Positions 22,871 to 33,500 of a DNA stretch of 64,000 nucleotides are shown here, one piece after another. The notes below the pieces were generated by a model. That model saw nothing but the letters and a program-made list of their open reading frames with translations. It was not told where the DNA came from and did no database searches. Position numbers and translations under genes: made by a program. This DNA is from Diplonema papillatum (lineage: Eukaryota > Euglenozoa > Diplonemea > Diplonemida > Diplonemidae). The DNA lies in the NCBI GenBank assembly GCA_030068145.1, contig JAPJBO010000029.1, positions 124,001 through 188,000 on the forward strand. Direction: 5' to 3'. Every line of letters begins with the position of its first letter. Within the stretch, counting starts at the first letter, position 1.

Positions 22871-25800
22871 GGGCGAGTCCAGACTCGCCCTAGGGCTCTC
22901 AAGCCCCCAAACGCCTGTTGACTCGCCCACTCGCCCCAGACTCGCCCTAGGGCCCTCAAGCCCCCAAACGCCTTTTGACTCGCCCACTCGCCCCAGACTC
23001 GCCCTCAAGCCCCCAAACGCCTTTTGACTCGCCCACTCGCCCCAGACTCGCCCTAGGGCCCTCAAGCCCCCAAACGCCTTTTGACTCGCCCACTCGCCCC
23101 AGACTCGCCCTAGGGCCCTCAAGCCCCCAAACGCCTTTTGACTCGCCCACTCGCCCCAGACTCGCCCTAGGGCCCTCGAGCCCCCAAACTCGCCTTTTGA
23201 CTCGCCCACTCGCCCCAGACTCGCCCTAGGGCCCTCAAGCCCCCAAACGCCTTTTGACTCGCCCACTCGCCCCAGACTCGCCCTAGGGCCCTCAAGCCCC
23301 CAAACGCCTTTTGACTCGCCCACTCGCCCCAGACTCGCCCTAGGGCCCTCAAGCCCCCAAACGCCTTTTGACTCGCCCACTCGCCCCAGACTCGCCCTAG
23401 GGCCCTCAAGCCCCCAAACGCCTTTTGACTCGCCCACTCGCCCCAGACTCGCCCTAGGGCCCTCAAGCCCCCAAACGCCTTTTGACTCGCCCACTCGCCC
23501 CAGACTCGCCCTAGGGCCCTCAAGCCCCCAAACGCCTTTTGACTCGCCCACTCGCCCCAGACTCGCCCTAGGGCCCTCAAGCCCCCAAACGCCTTTTGAC
23601 TCGCCCACTCGCCCCAGACTCGCCCTAGGGCCCTCAAGCCCCCAAACGCCTTTTGACTCGCCCACTCGCCCCAGACTCGCCCTAGGGCCCTCAAGCCCCC
23701 AAACGCCTTTTGACTCGCCCACTCGCCCCAGACTCGCCCTAGGGCCCTCAAGCCCCCAAACGCCTTTTGACTCGCCCACTCGCCCCAGACTCGCCCTAGG
23801 GCCCTCAAGCCCCCAAACGCCTTTTGACTCGCCCACTCGCCCCAGACTCGCCCTAGGGCCCTCAAGCCCCCAAACGCCTTTTGACTCGCCCACTCGCCCC
23901 AGACTCGCCCTAGGGCCCTCAAGCCCCCAAACGCCTTTTGACTCGCCCACTCGCCCCAGACTCGCCCTAGGGCCCTCAAGCCCCCAAACGCCTTTTGACT
24001 CGCCCACTCGCCCCAGACTCGCCCTAGGGCCCTCAAGCCCCCAAACGCCTTTTGACTCGCCCACTCGCCCCAGACTCGCCCTAGGGCCCTCAAGCCCCCA
24101 AACGCCTTTTGACTCGCCCACTCGCCCCAGACTCGCCCTAGGGCCCTCAAGCCCCCAAACGCCTTTTGACTCGCCCACTCGCCCCAGACTCGCCCTAGGG
24201 CCCTCAAGCCCCCAAACGCCTTTTGACTCGCCCACTCGCCCCAGACTCGCCCTAGGGCCCTCAAGCCCCCAAACGCCTTTTGACTCGCCCACTCGCCCCA
24301 GACTCGCCCTAGGGCCCTCAAGCCCCCAAACGCCTTTTGACTCGCCCACTCGCCCCAGACTCGCCCTAGGGCCCTCGAGCCCCCAAACTCGCCTTTTGAC
24401 TCGCCCACTCGCCCCAGACTCGCCCTAGGGCCCTCAAGCCCCCAAACTCGCCTTTTGACTCGCCCACTCGCCCCAGACTCGCCCTAGGGCCCTAAAGCCC
24501 CCAAACGCCTTTTGACTCGCCCACTCGCCCCAGACTCGCCCTAGGGCCCTCAAGCCCCCAAACGCCTTTTGACTCGCCCACTCGCCCCAGACTCGCCCTA
24601 GGGCCCTCGAGCCCCCAAACGCCTTTTGACTCGCCCACTCGCCCCAGACTCGCCCTAGGGCCCTCAAGCCCCCAAACGCCTTTTGACTCGCCCACTCGCC
24701 CCAGACTCGCCCTAGGGCCCTCAAGCCCCCAAACGCCTTTTGACTCGCCCACTCGCCCCAGACTCGCCCTAGGGCCCTCAAGCCCCCAAACGCCTTTTGA
24801 CTCGCCCACTCGCCCCAGACTCGCCCTAGGGCCCTCAAGCCCCCAAACGCCTTTTGACTCGCCCACTCGCCCCAGACTCGCCCTAGGGCCCTCAAGCCCC
24901 CAAACTCGCCTTTTGACTCGCCCACTCGCCCAGACTCGCCCTAGGGCCCTCGAGCCCCCAAACCGCCTTTTGACTCGCCCACTCGCCCCAGACTCGCCCT
25001 AGGGCCCTCAAGCCCCCAAACGCCTTTTGACTCGCCCACTCGCCCCAGACTCGCCCTAGGGCCCTCAAGCCCCCAAACGCCTTTTGACTCGCCCACTCGC
25101 CCCAGACTCGCCCTAGGGCCCTCAAGCCCCCAAACGCCTTTTGACTCGCCCACTCGCCCCAGACTCGCCCTAGGGCCCTCAAGCCCCCAAACGCCTTTTG
25201 ACTCGCCCACTCGCCCCAGACTCGCCCTAGGGCCCTCAAGCCCCCAAACGCCTTTTGACTACTCGCCCCAGACTCGCCCTAGGGCCCTCAAGCCCCCAAA
25301 CGCCTTTTGACTCGCCCACAGACTCGCCTCAGGGCCCTCAAGCCCCCAAACTCGCCTTTTGACTCGCCCACTCGCCCCAGACTCGCCCTAGGGCCCTCAA
25401 GCCCCCAAACGCCTTTTGACTCGCCCACTCGCCCCAGACTCGCCCTAGGGCCCTCAAGCCCCCAAACGCCTTTTGACTCGCCCACTCGCCCCAGACTCGC
25501 CCTAGGGCCCTCAAGCCCCCAAACGCCTTTTGACTCGCCCACTCGCCCCAGACTCGCCCTAGGGCCCTCAAGCCCCCAAACGCCTTTTGACTCGCCCACT
25601 CGCCCCAGACTCGCCCTAGGGCCCTCAAGCCCCCAAACGCCTTTTGACTCGCCCACTCGCCCCAGACTCGCCCTAGGGCCCTCAAGCCCCCAAACGCCTT
25701 TTGACTCGCCCACTCGCCCCAGACTCGCCCTCCCTCAAGCCCCCAAACGCCTTTTGACTCGCCCACTCGCCCCAGACTCGCCCTAGGGCCCTCAAGCCCC

Positions 25801-26746
25801 CAAACGCCTTTTGACTCGCCCACTCGCCCCAGACTCGCCCTAGGGCCCTCAAGCCCCCAAACGCCTTTTGACTCGCCCACTCGCCCCAGACTCGCCCTAG
25901 GGCCCTCAAGCCCCCAAACGCCTTTTGACTCGCCCACTCGCCCCAGACTCGCCCTAGGGCCCTCAAGCCCCCAAACGCCTTTTGACTCGCCCACTCGCCC
26001 CAGACTCGCCCTAGGGCCCTCAAGCCCCCAAACGCCTTTTGACTCGCCCACTCGCCCCAGACTCGCCCTAGGGCCCTCAAGCCCCCAAACGCCTTTTGAC
26101 TCGCCCACTCGCCCCAGACTCGCCCTAGGGCCCTCAAGCCCCCAAACGCCTTTTGACTCGCCCACTCGCCCCAGACTCGCCCTAGGGCCCTCAAGCCCCC
26201 AAACGCCTTTTGACTCGCCCACTCGCCCCAGACTCGCCCTAGGGCCCTCAAGCCCCCAAACGCCTTTTGACTCGCCCACTCGCCCCAGACTCGCCCTAGG
26301 GCCCTCAAGCCCCCAAACGCCTTTTGACTCGCCCACTCGCCCCAGACTCGCCCTAGGGCCCTCAAGCCCCCAAACGCCTTTTGACTCGCCCACTCGCCCC
26401 AGACTCGCCCTAGGGCCCTCAAGCCCCCAAACGCCTTTTGACTCGCCCACTCGCCCCAGACTCGCCCTAGGGCCCTCAAGCCCCCAAACGCCTTTTGACT
26501 CGCCCACTCGCCCCAGACTCGCCCTAGGGCCCTCAAGCCCCCAAACGCCTTTTGACTCGCCCACTCGCCCCAGACTCGCCCTAGGGCCCTCAAGCCCCCA
26601 AACGCCTTTTGACTCGCCCACTCGCCCCAGACTCGCCCTAGGGCCCTCAAGCCCCCAAACGCCTTTTGACTCGCCCACTCGCCCCAGACTCGCCCTCAAG
26701 CCCCCAAACGCCTTTTGACTCGCCCACTCGCCCCAGACGCGCCCTC
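22871..26746. repeat. 57-bp minisatellite, about 68 tandem units
   Basis: The unit reads (plus strand) GCCCTAGGGCCCTCAAG then CCCCCAAACGCC then TTTTGACTCGCCCACTCG then CCCCAGACTC. It repeats with very few differences. Because 57 is a multiple of three and the unit has no stop in several frames, long artefactual reading frames cross it on both strands (for example a 19-residue GESKGVWGLEGPRASLGRV periodicity). Sporadic variants lack 8 bp (tagggccc; near 23,001 and 26,690), lack 4 bp (near 25,728), or are otherwise disrupted near 25,258-25,330. It is strongly strand-asymmetric, with C runs on the plus strand. It lies wholly within an intron. Confidence 0.95.
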
Positions 26747-27020
26747 CGTGGACGATGGTGACACACGTCGAAGGGCGCACTCCGCCTCGATTCCGACCTG
26801 TTTTGCCGCTGCCACCGTGCTCATGAGCCCGAGGGGCTGCCGATCCTGTTACGGCGCATGAAAACACGTGCAGGAGAAAGGGTAGGGGTGAGAACATCTT
26901 GATGTTTTGGCAGAATACTGCCTAGTGTGCTGAAGGTCTGCCCTCACACAATGCACATGTCAGGAGCTTCCAGGTCGTCACGTCGGCATCGTTGTCGTCG
27001 TCATCAGCGACAAATACTCA

Positions 27021-27221
27021 TCACCATGCCGCAGAAACAGTCGGTTGACGAATGTCTGCGGATCTATGGTGGCAGCATATCTTCTCCATGGCGTTCGTCA
27101 CCGAGAAGACGCTGTCGACCCCCGTCACGCTCAGCTGCGCGGCCAGCACCGCCGTGATGTGGGTCGACAGCGCGGGAAACTTCTCTGCTGCCGTTCCCCC
27201 CAACACGTGTTTCTCCACCAT
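27021..27221 (-). pseudogene. Remnant of hAT transposase C-terminal dimerisation domain
   Basis: A 66-codon open stretch reads KFPALSTHITAVLAAQLSV, then VDSVFSVTNAMEKI, HHRS and finally a Trp just before the stop. The order FPxLSxxAxxxLA, S, (E/D)SxFS, R, W is the hallmark of the hAT C-terminal (hATC) dimerisation region. Only this domain is left; the catalytic part is absent, probably replaced by the minisatellite. Most of the identification rests on spacing of few residues, hence moderate confidence. Confidence 0.55.
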
Positions 27222-27561
27222 AATGGGGATTTCTTTGTGGCGACAGGGTATTTGCCGAGATTTTTGTGGTTAAATCCCGCACCTGAGTGGGTCGGAGAAG
27301 GCACAAAAAATTGACCCTCTATGGTACTGAGGGCGAGTGAAGGGCGAGTGAGGGCGAGTGACAGGGCGAGTGAAGACGAGTCTGGGGCGCGTCGTGACTC
27401 GCCCGCCACCTATGTCTAGACACACATCTAGACAGGGGGTTTCCTTGTTGTCTCAACGACAGCAAGTGTCCGACTTGCCCATCCTGCCGCTCACGATCGT
27501 GGGAGCTACAGTATCTTCCTCTCTTTTATGAACTGCACTGGTATATGAGAAGAAGACATAC

Positions 27562-30500
27562 CTTCGGTGTCCTCATCGGCACCCGCCGCAAGCCAGTTCT
27601 TCAGCGCGCCGGGCTTTTGAACCGCAGTCTCTTGCAGAGTCCGCAGCTCATCGGTTGTGAGAAGGCTCGACAGGGCGGCAGATAGCTCGTCTGCGTCGGA
27701 TGACACTTGAAGGCGCGGGAGGGTGGGCTGGCGGTCGTCTGACGGGGCGATGGAAAACGGTGACTGCGTGAAGACGGAGAGCATCTGGGCTCGGGAGGTC
27801 GGTTCCGCCAACACGATGTTCGCCAGGGCCTGGAGGTCTCGCGGCTCCCGCGTCCAGGTGGTCAGCGCGGTAAAGAACTCGTCCGTCGTCGACAGCCCGA
27901 GAGTGTCCTCCAACTGCGCGGCGCAGGTTGTCATCGTATCAGACGGCTGATCGCCGAAGCTGGCGCCGGACGTACGGCCGAAGCGGACCACAGGCGCGGG
28001 TGAGTTGCCAGGGGTCAGGCTGCCTCCCGCCACGAACCCGTGCCACGCGGACTCCGGCAGAGTCGACAGCGTGTGCATGATGTGTTCCGCGTTCGTGGCG
28101 TCGAAGAAGCTGTGCAGTTTTTCGGAGAGGTTGGCGACCGGGGTCTGGACGGCGAGCTGCGTCTCGAGCTCCGACTTCTGCGCGATGAGTGTGGCTTGGT
28201 CGCGGAGGAGTTCAGATATCCGGTGTCGGGGGCTGGCGTTGGGCAGGCTGTCGTTGCGGGTCATGGAGGTGAGCGTCGCGTGCGAGGCCGGCGGCGACCC
28301 GGGGGACCTCACGAAGTTGAGCACCGAGAACCACTCTTCGATGGTCAGCTTCCGCATGCGGTCGCGCGCCGCGTGGATCGCGGCGGGGCCCAGGTGCGGC
28401 TCCAACGACGTCAGCACCAGCGAAATCTCCTCCGCGAACGACCGGCTCTGCACCGTGTCGCCCCCGACCGTCTCGCCAATCGCGTGCGCCACCCGGGTCA
28501 GCGCGGTGGCGTCGCTCGAGATGGACTGCAGGCCGTCGAAGAAGGCGCCGTATCCGTCGTCGCCGAGGGCGGCGCTCACGCTCTCGGACAGAACAATCGC
28601 GGGGAGGTGGTCGGAAAGGTGGCTTTCGGCGGTGCGCAGCTCCTCTTTGGTGCGCGCGAGGTCTAAGGACAGCGAGGATATCCGGGTTTCCAACGCCTTG
28701 ACCCCGGCCAGCCGCGGGGAGTGCCCGCTCGCGGTGGGGTCGCCGTGGAGGAACGAGCCCGAGATCACTGAAGAGGCCAAGGTTGCGAGTTGATCGACCG
28801 AGAGGCTTTCCAAGCTGACGATGAAGTGCGACGACCGGTCAGGACCGAGCTCTTCCTCCACCCGCTCGGCGAAGCAAATCATGGGGAGGTTCGACTTGAG
28901 GTATTCCTCGGCTTGTGTCAGGCGCTCTTTGGTTTCTTCGAGCTCGGCTGCGTTGCCGGTGTTGACCGTCCTGTTGACGCCAGTCGACGCGATGAGCTCG
29001 CGCCGCTTGTCGGGCTCGAGGAGAATGAGGAACAGCGTGTCGTCGAACTCTTCCAACAGCATCGATTCGAGCGCTTCGAACACCTGCCTCGCCACCTCTT
29101 CGCCCCTGTGGCCCTTCACTATCCTCACGCACTCACTCACGGCTACCTCTTGCACATCTTGCAATGACCACCCGCTCGTCAACACATCCCTGCTCCCTCT
29201 CCTCGAACTGCCGGTCCGCCCACTTCCAATAACCTCCGATGCCAACCGTATCAGCACCTCGTGCGTGCAACCAGACAGCCGGTCGAAGATTCCGTTCGCT
29301 TTCGCAGCCCCAAGGTCCTTGTGCAGACGATCTGCTGCGGCTATCGACGTCGCGTTTGCTTGCAGCGTCGCCTCGAGCTCGATGATGCGCTGCTTCAGGT
29401 CGGCAGGCGCCGCGGAGTCGAGCGAGGAAGAATGCGGAGTGAAGGGGGAACCGTCGCCGAAAAGGGAGCTGGTGGTCTCCAACGGGGCTTCGAACTCTTT
29501 GGGGAGGAGATGCGTTCGCGGTTTGGCGGGGGTGTTGGGGGGTTGCAGTGGGGAGGACAGCGACACGTGCACTGCGGGAACGGGGTGGATGAGGAGGGCG
29601 GCGAGCTTTCGGATGGTGTGCGAGTCTGCGGCTTGCAGGGTTTCGAAGAACCGATGCGTGTTCGCGCCGCCGAGCTCGGAGTGAAGGCGCAGTGCGCAGG
29701 AGACGTTTCCGGCGTTGGCTTCTAACGCCACCTCCGCCTCCCGCAGCCGGGCGCGAGTGCTCGCGATTTCGTGCACCAGAATCTTCTGCTGCCGCCTGTC
29801 TTCCTCCCTCTCCATCTTCACCCCTTCCAGCGCTTGGGAAACCTTCCCACTCCGGTCCTCGACCCATTGCTCCATCTCTTCGTACACCGCCCGGACATTT
29901 ACCATCACCTCGTCCACATCGTCTCCTTCCAACCATCGTCCACTCCTTTCACTCAGGTTTTTCCGGATCTGCTCGACTCCTGTCGAAGCGACTGATCGGA
30001 TCGACTTCAAATCCCCCAGCGCCGCGGCGATGTCGCGCTCGTTGCCGTCCTGCTTCGTCGGCGCGTCGCCGCCGCTCGACTCGGGATCGGCCGACCCCGC
30101 GAGCACCGCCGTCGTGATTTTGATGACGTCCCGCGTCGCGAGCGACGGGAACGTCTTGAAGAAGTCGTCCGCCACCGCAGCGCCCAGCTGCCCCTTCAAG
30201 AACTCCGCGCACTGCACGGCGGGCTGGTGGTCGGCGGTGGCGGCTTGGTGGTGCTGGAGGGGGCTGAGGTAGTCATCGTCCATGTATTCAGCCGGAGGGG
30301 GGAGCCCGGTGAACTGCGACGACGGATCAACCGATGAAGCGTCGGTTTGCGTGGTGTGGATGGACATCGGCTTCTGCCTACCGGGAGGCACCGGAAGGTT
30401 CACTTGCACGGATTGCGACTTCGTATGGGTGCGGGGGTCGGTTTGTTGGGACCTCGATATGCTGTGGAGCTTGAGGCGGAGGTCCGCGGCTCGCTCGCTC

Positions 30501-33500
30501 TGCGAGCGCTGCCCGCGGAAAGTGGGGGAGGGGATGGTGAGGTGCGTCGGCCGCTGCGCGAGGGTCGTTTTGGGGGTCTGCTTCACGGTTTCGAGGAGGT
30601 TTTCGTTGCTTCGAAACGCCTGCCGAACCGAGTACGCGTTCGTCGGTGATGAAGCTGGACTCGCGGAAGCGTCGTCGACGTCATACGTGACCAGCAGCGG
30701 AGATGTGTCATCGCCATCGACAGGATGCGCACTTTCGGCGCCTGCTTTGAGCTGATCTCGCTCAGAGACCAGCTCCGCCATCTTCTTGTTTCCCCAACCA
30801 AGCACCTCGTCCCCCTCCTTTACGCGGCAAACCAGTGCGGCGATGACCTCCTGGACAGATTCAGTGTGCGAGCACAAATTCCCCAGCCCTTCCCGATCGA
30901 GCAAATTACGAATTCCAAGGGCCAGGGTGTCAGCGCCCTTGACCGCGAGCTTCGCCTCGGCGATGTACAGTTTCCTCCGGATGGCCACAATCTGGTCCCG
31001 GAGCCTGTCCGCTTCACGCTCGGCGTCTGTTAGCATGATAGGCGCGCTTGGCTCGACGCTCAGGGTGGAGTCCCTCGATTCCAAGCGCTGGAGGTCGCCT
31101 TTTAGGCGGGTGATCTCGGCCGACGACCGATCGAGGGCAATTTTGTCTACCAGGCTTTCCTTGGTCAGGAGCTGCCCGTTCTTCGATGAAAGCTGTTCGA
31201 GATACAGGACCTGGCGCTTGGCGGCTTGGAGCTCTCGTTCGAGTGCGAATGCAGTGCGCCCGGTCGGGTCCGTGGCAAAAATTCCCCCGAGAGTTGGTGT
31301 TTGGACTGTGGTGGATTTCCCCTCTAGCGCACGCAACTCCTCACGGGCGCAATCTGCAGACGCCCGCGCGTCTTCCTCGTCTTGACGTGCACATAAAGCG
31401 TCTTGCATCAAGCGACTCGCTTCTTTTCGCAAGTACTCGTTCGATGCTCGGACCTGCGTCAATTCCGCTTCTACAGCGTCCAGCTTCCGTGTCAACACTT
31501 CGGTTTCCTCACCTTTCGTACCCGCTTTTTGCTTCATCCACTCGTTGTCCCATCCGTCGTCTTCGTTGACCCCACCCGTTTTAGCCTCGCCTGCCTTCAT
31601 TTCATCCAACTCCAACTTCGCCCTCCTTTCTCCCTCCCTCGCCAGTTTAAGCTGTGCGAGCGCTCGTTCCTCTGCAGCTCCGGCACAGGCAGCCGTTTCA
31701 GCTGCGTCTGAGAGCTCGGCCTGCAGAGACAACAAGCGGGTTTCGAGGTTCTGCGCCTTTGCCGCTCTGCTGGAAGCAAGCCGGATCTCCCGGCGATCGT
31801 CCCTTTGACTTGTTGTCAGCGCGGTGATCTCAGCGTCTTTCGCCCTGACCTCTTCCTCGAGACGTTCGACCACGCGTTGCAACCTAGTCTCCCGTGCCGA
31901 AGGCAGCGGCGGCTCCGCGTCGAACTCCGCCTCCAACTCGGGAGATAATACCCATTTTCGCCCCGCGACGATCGCTCGCTCCCGTTCGAGTGTGTCCTTT
32001 GCCTCTTGAGTCTCCGCTAGGGCTCGGTTCAAAGCCGTCTTTTGCTCGGAAAGGGAAGAGATCGCGGGTTGAACGGACTCGAGCATGTCCGTCTTCCTGC
32101 GTTCAAGCTGTAGCGATCGATCGGCGGACACCAAAGCTCGTTCGAGAGACGCTTTGAGTTCGGTCTCTCTTTCCCTTGCGAGGTGGAGGTCCCGTTTTGA
32201 CCTCCGAAGCTCCCGGACTAGCTGTTCCGCGTTGAAAGCGCCGTCCCCACCCGCTTCGTCTTCGTTTGCACTGTGGTCCTCGCGCAGCGCGTTGACGAGG
32301 CTTTCGAGGGACTCCGCGCGTTCAGCCTTTACCTTCCATATTTCCATCTCCCTCCGTAGGTCGGCTTCGACCGCCCTCGCGACGGTGAGCGCCCTTCCCG
32401 CGGTCTCCAGGTCCAACCGCGTTCGGTTCAAGTCCTTTTCCCGTTCCGCGTCCGCGGCGTCGAAGCCACTGCCGACGGCGAAGGTGAGCTCCTTTTCGAG
32501 GCGCTCAACCTTCTGCTCGAGGCGGGTCGCGCGGTCGGCGGCGGCCTGCGCCGAGCCCAGCTCGCTGCGCAGGCCGTTTTCGACGTCTCGCGCGCGCGCC
32601 AGCGCCTCCTTCGCCTCGAAGGCGTCGGTCAGCGTCCGCTGCAGGGCCGAGGTGTCGCCGGCTTCCGCCGCCGACCACTCCCGCACGAAAGCGCCGATTT
32701 TCGCGTCGAACCGAGCAGAGCGGAGCTCGGCGAGTTCCGCTCGGAGGTCGACTTCGGCGTTCTCCGCGCGCTGGAGGCCGGCCTTCGCCTCCTCCGCTTC
32801 GATTCGCGCCGCTCGCACCGCTGCTTGACTGGAGGCCTTGACGGACTCCACCGCGCTCGCGGCCTGAGAGCGCGCCAAGCCAAGTCCAGCTTTCAGTGCT
32901 GCTAGCTCCTCTACCAGCTCTTCCGGGTACCGGAGATCCAGCCGTTCAGCTATCTCCGATGTGACCTCATCGCTCTGCGACTCCAGGGGATCCCAGAGAG
33001 TGGCTTTCGTGCCTTCGACTCCCCTTTTATGCAACCCTGTTATCTGTGCTTCTAACGTGAAGATGCGCTCATCCTTCAGAGCGAGCTCGCCTCTGAGCTT
33101 GTCGAGGGCGCTGAGGTTCTCCCGGGCTTCCGCCGCGGAGAGCAGCAGGTTGCTGACGGTTTGCTCCAAAGCGTCCGCGCGATCAGCCTTGGCCTGCGCC
33201 ACGCCCAGCTCGAAACGAAGCCTGTTCACCTCGCGGCTCTTCCTGGGATCGTGTGCGCCCGTGACGCTGAGGTCGAGCCCGGAGGAATACCGCCGATCCA
33301 TCGACCGGGCACTTTGCGGGCCGTCGCCAATGTCGCCTTCCAGCTGTTCGACGATCTGCCGCAGAGCGACGGCTTCCGCTGCTTTTTCCCGGGCTTCTCT
33401 CAACTCGTCCCGCAGTTCTTTTTCCGTCCTGCGGAGAGCTACCACCGTTTTCTTGTCGTCACTCGCGTCTGTCAACGCCCGGACAAGGCGCTCACAGATT

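Larger units (their letters stand above)
22855..27420. mobile_element. hAT-derived non-autonomous element with a minisatellite body
   Basis: A 25-bp perfect inverted repeat bounds this segment: it begins TCTAGACATAGG at 22,855-22,879 and ends with the complement at 27,396-27,420. If the outer bases are target-site duplication, the flanks are CTCTAGAC and GTCTAGAC, 7 of 8 identical in direct orientation, which fits the 8-bp duplication of hAT elements. Inside are 68 units of a 57-bp repeat, a non-repetitive 600-bp stretch, and a fragment matching the C-terminal dimerisation region of hAT transposases. Short GGGCGAGTGA words near 27,332-27,378 are degenerate inverted pieces of the repeat. There is no intact transposase, so movement would need help from elsewhere. 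Confidence 0.65.
22441..27561 (-). other. Intron 3 of the giant gene (5.1 kb), invaded by a hAT-derived element
   Basis: It starts at gaag|gtatgt (27,561) and ends at aaattcag (22,441), phase 1 at both ends. Completing the split codon gives Ala between DTE and IPEQSG. The intron is 90% one transposon-derived element (22,855-27,420). The 414 bases at 22,441-22,854 hold no feature except a short sequence at 22,451-22,487 that recurs at 40,937-40,975. The 141 bases at 27,421-27,561 hold nothing recognisable. Confidence 0.7.

Noticed and set aside
22871-26746. CRISPR array
   Set aside because: The units are contiguous with no unique spacers, and the context is a eukaryotic intron.
22856-26897. 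Long reading frames through the 57-bp minisatellite on both strands, resembling structural-protein genes
   Set aside because: They depend wholly on the repeat period being a multiple of three, exist in several frames at once, and lie inside an intron bounded by transposon ends.
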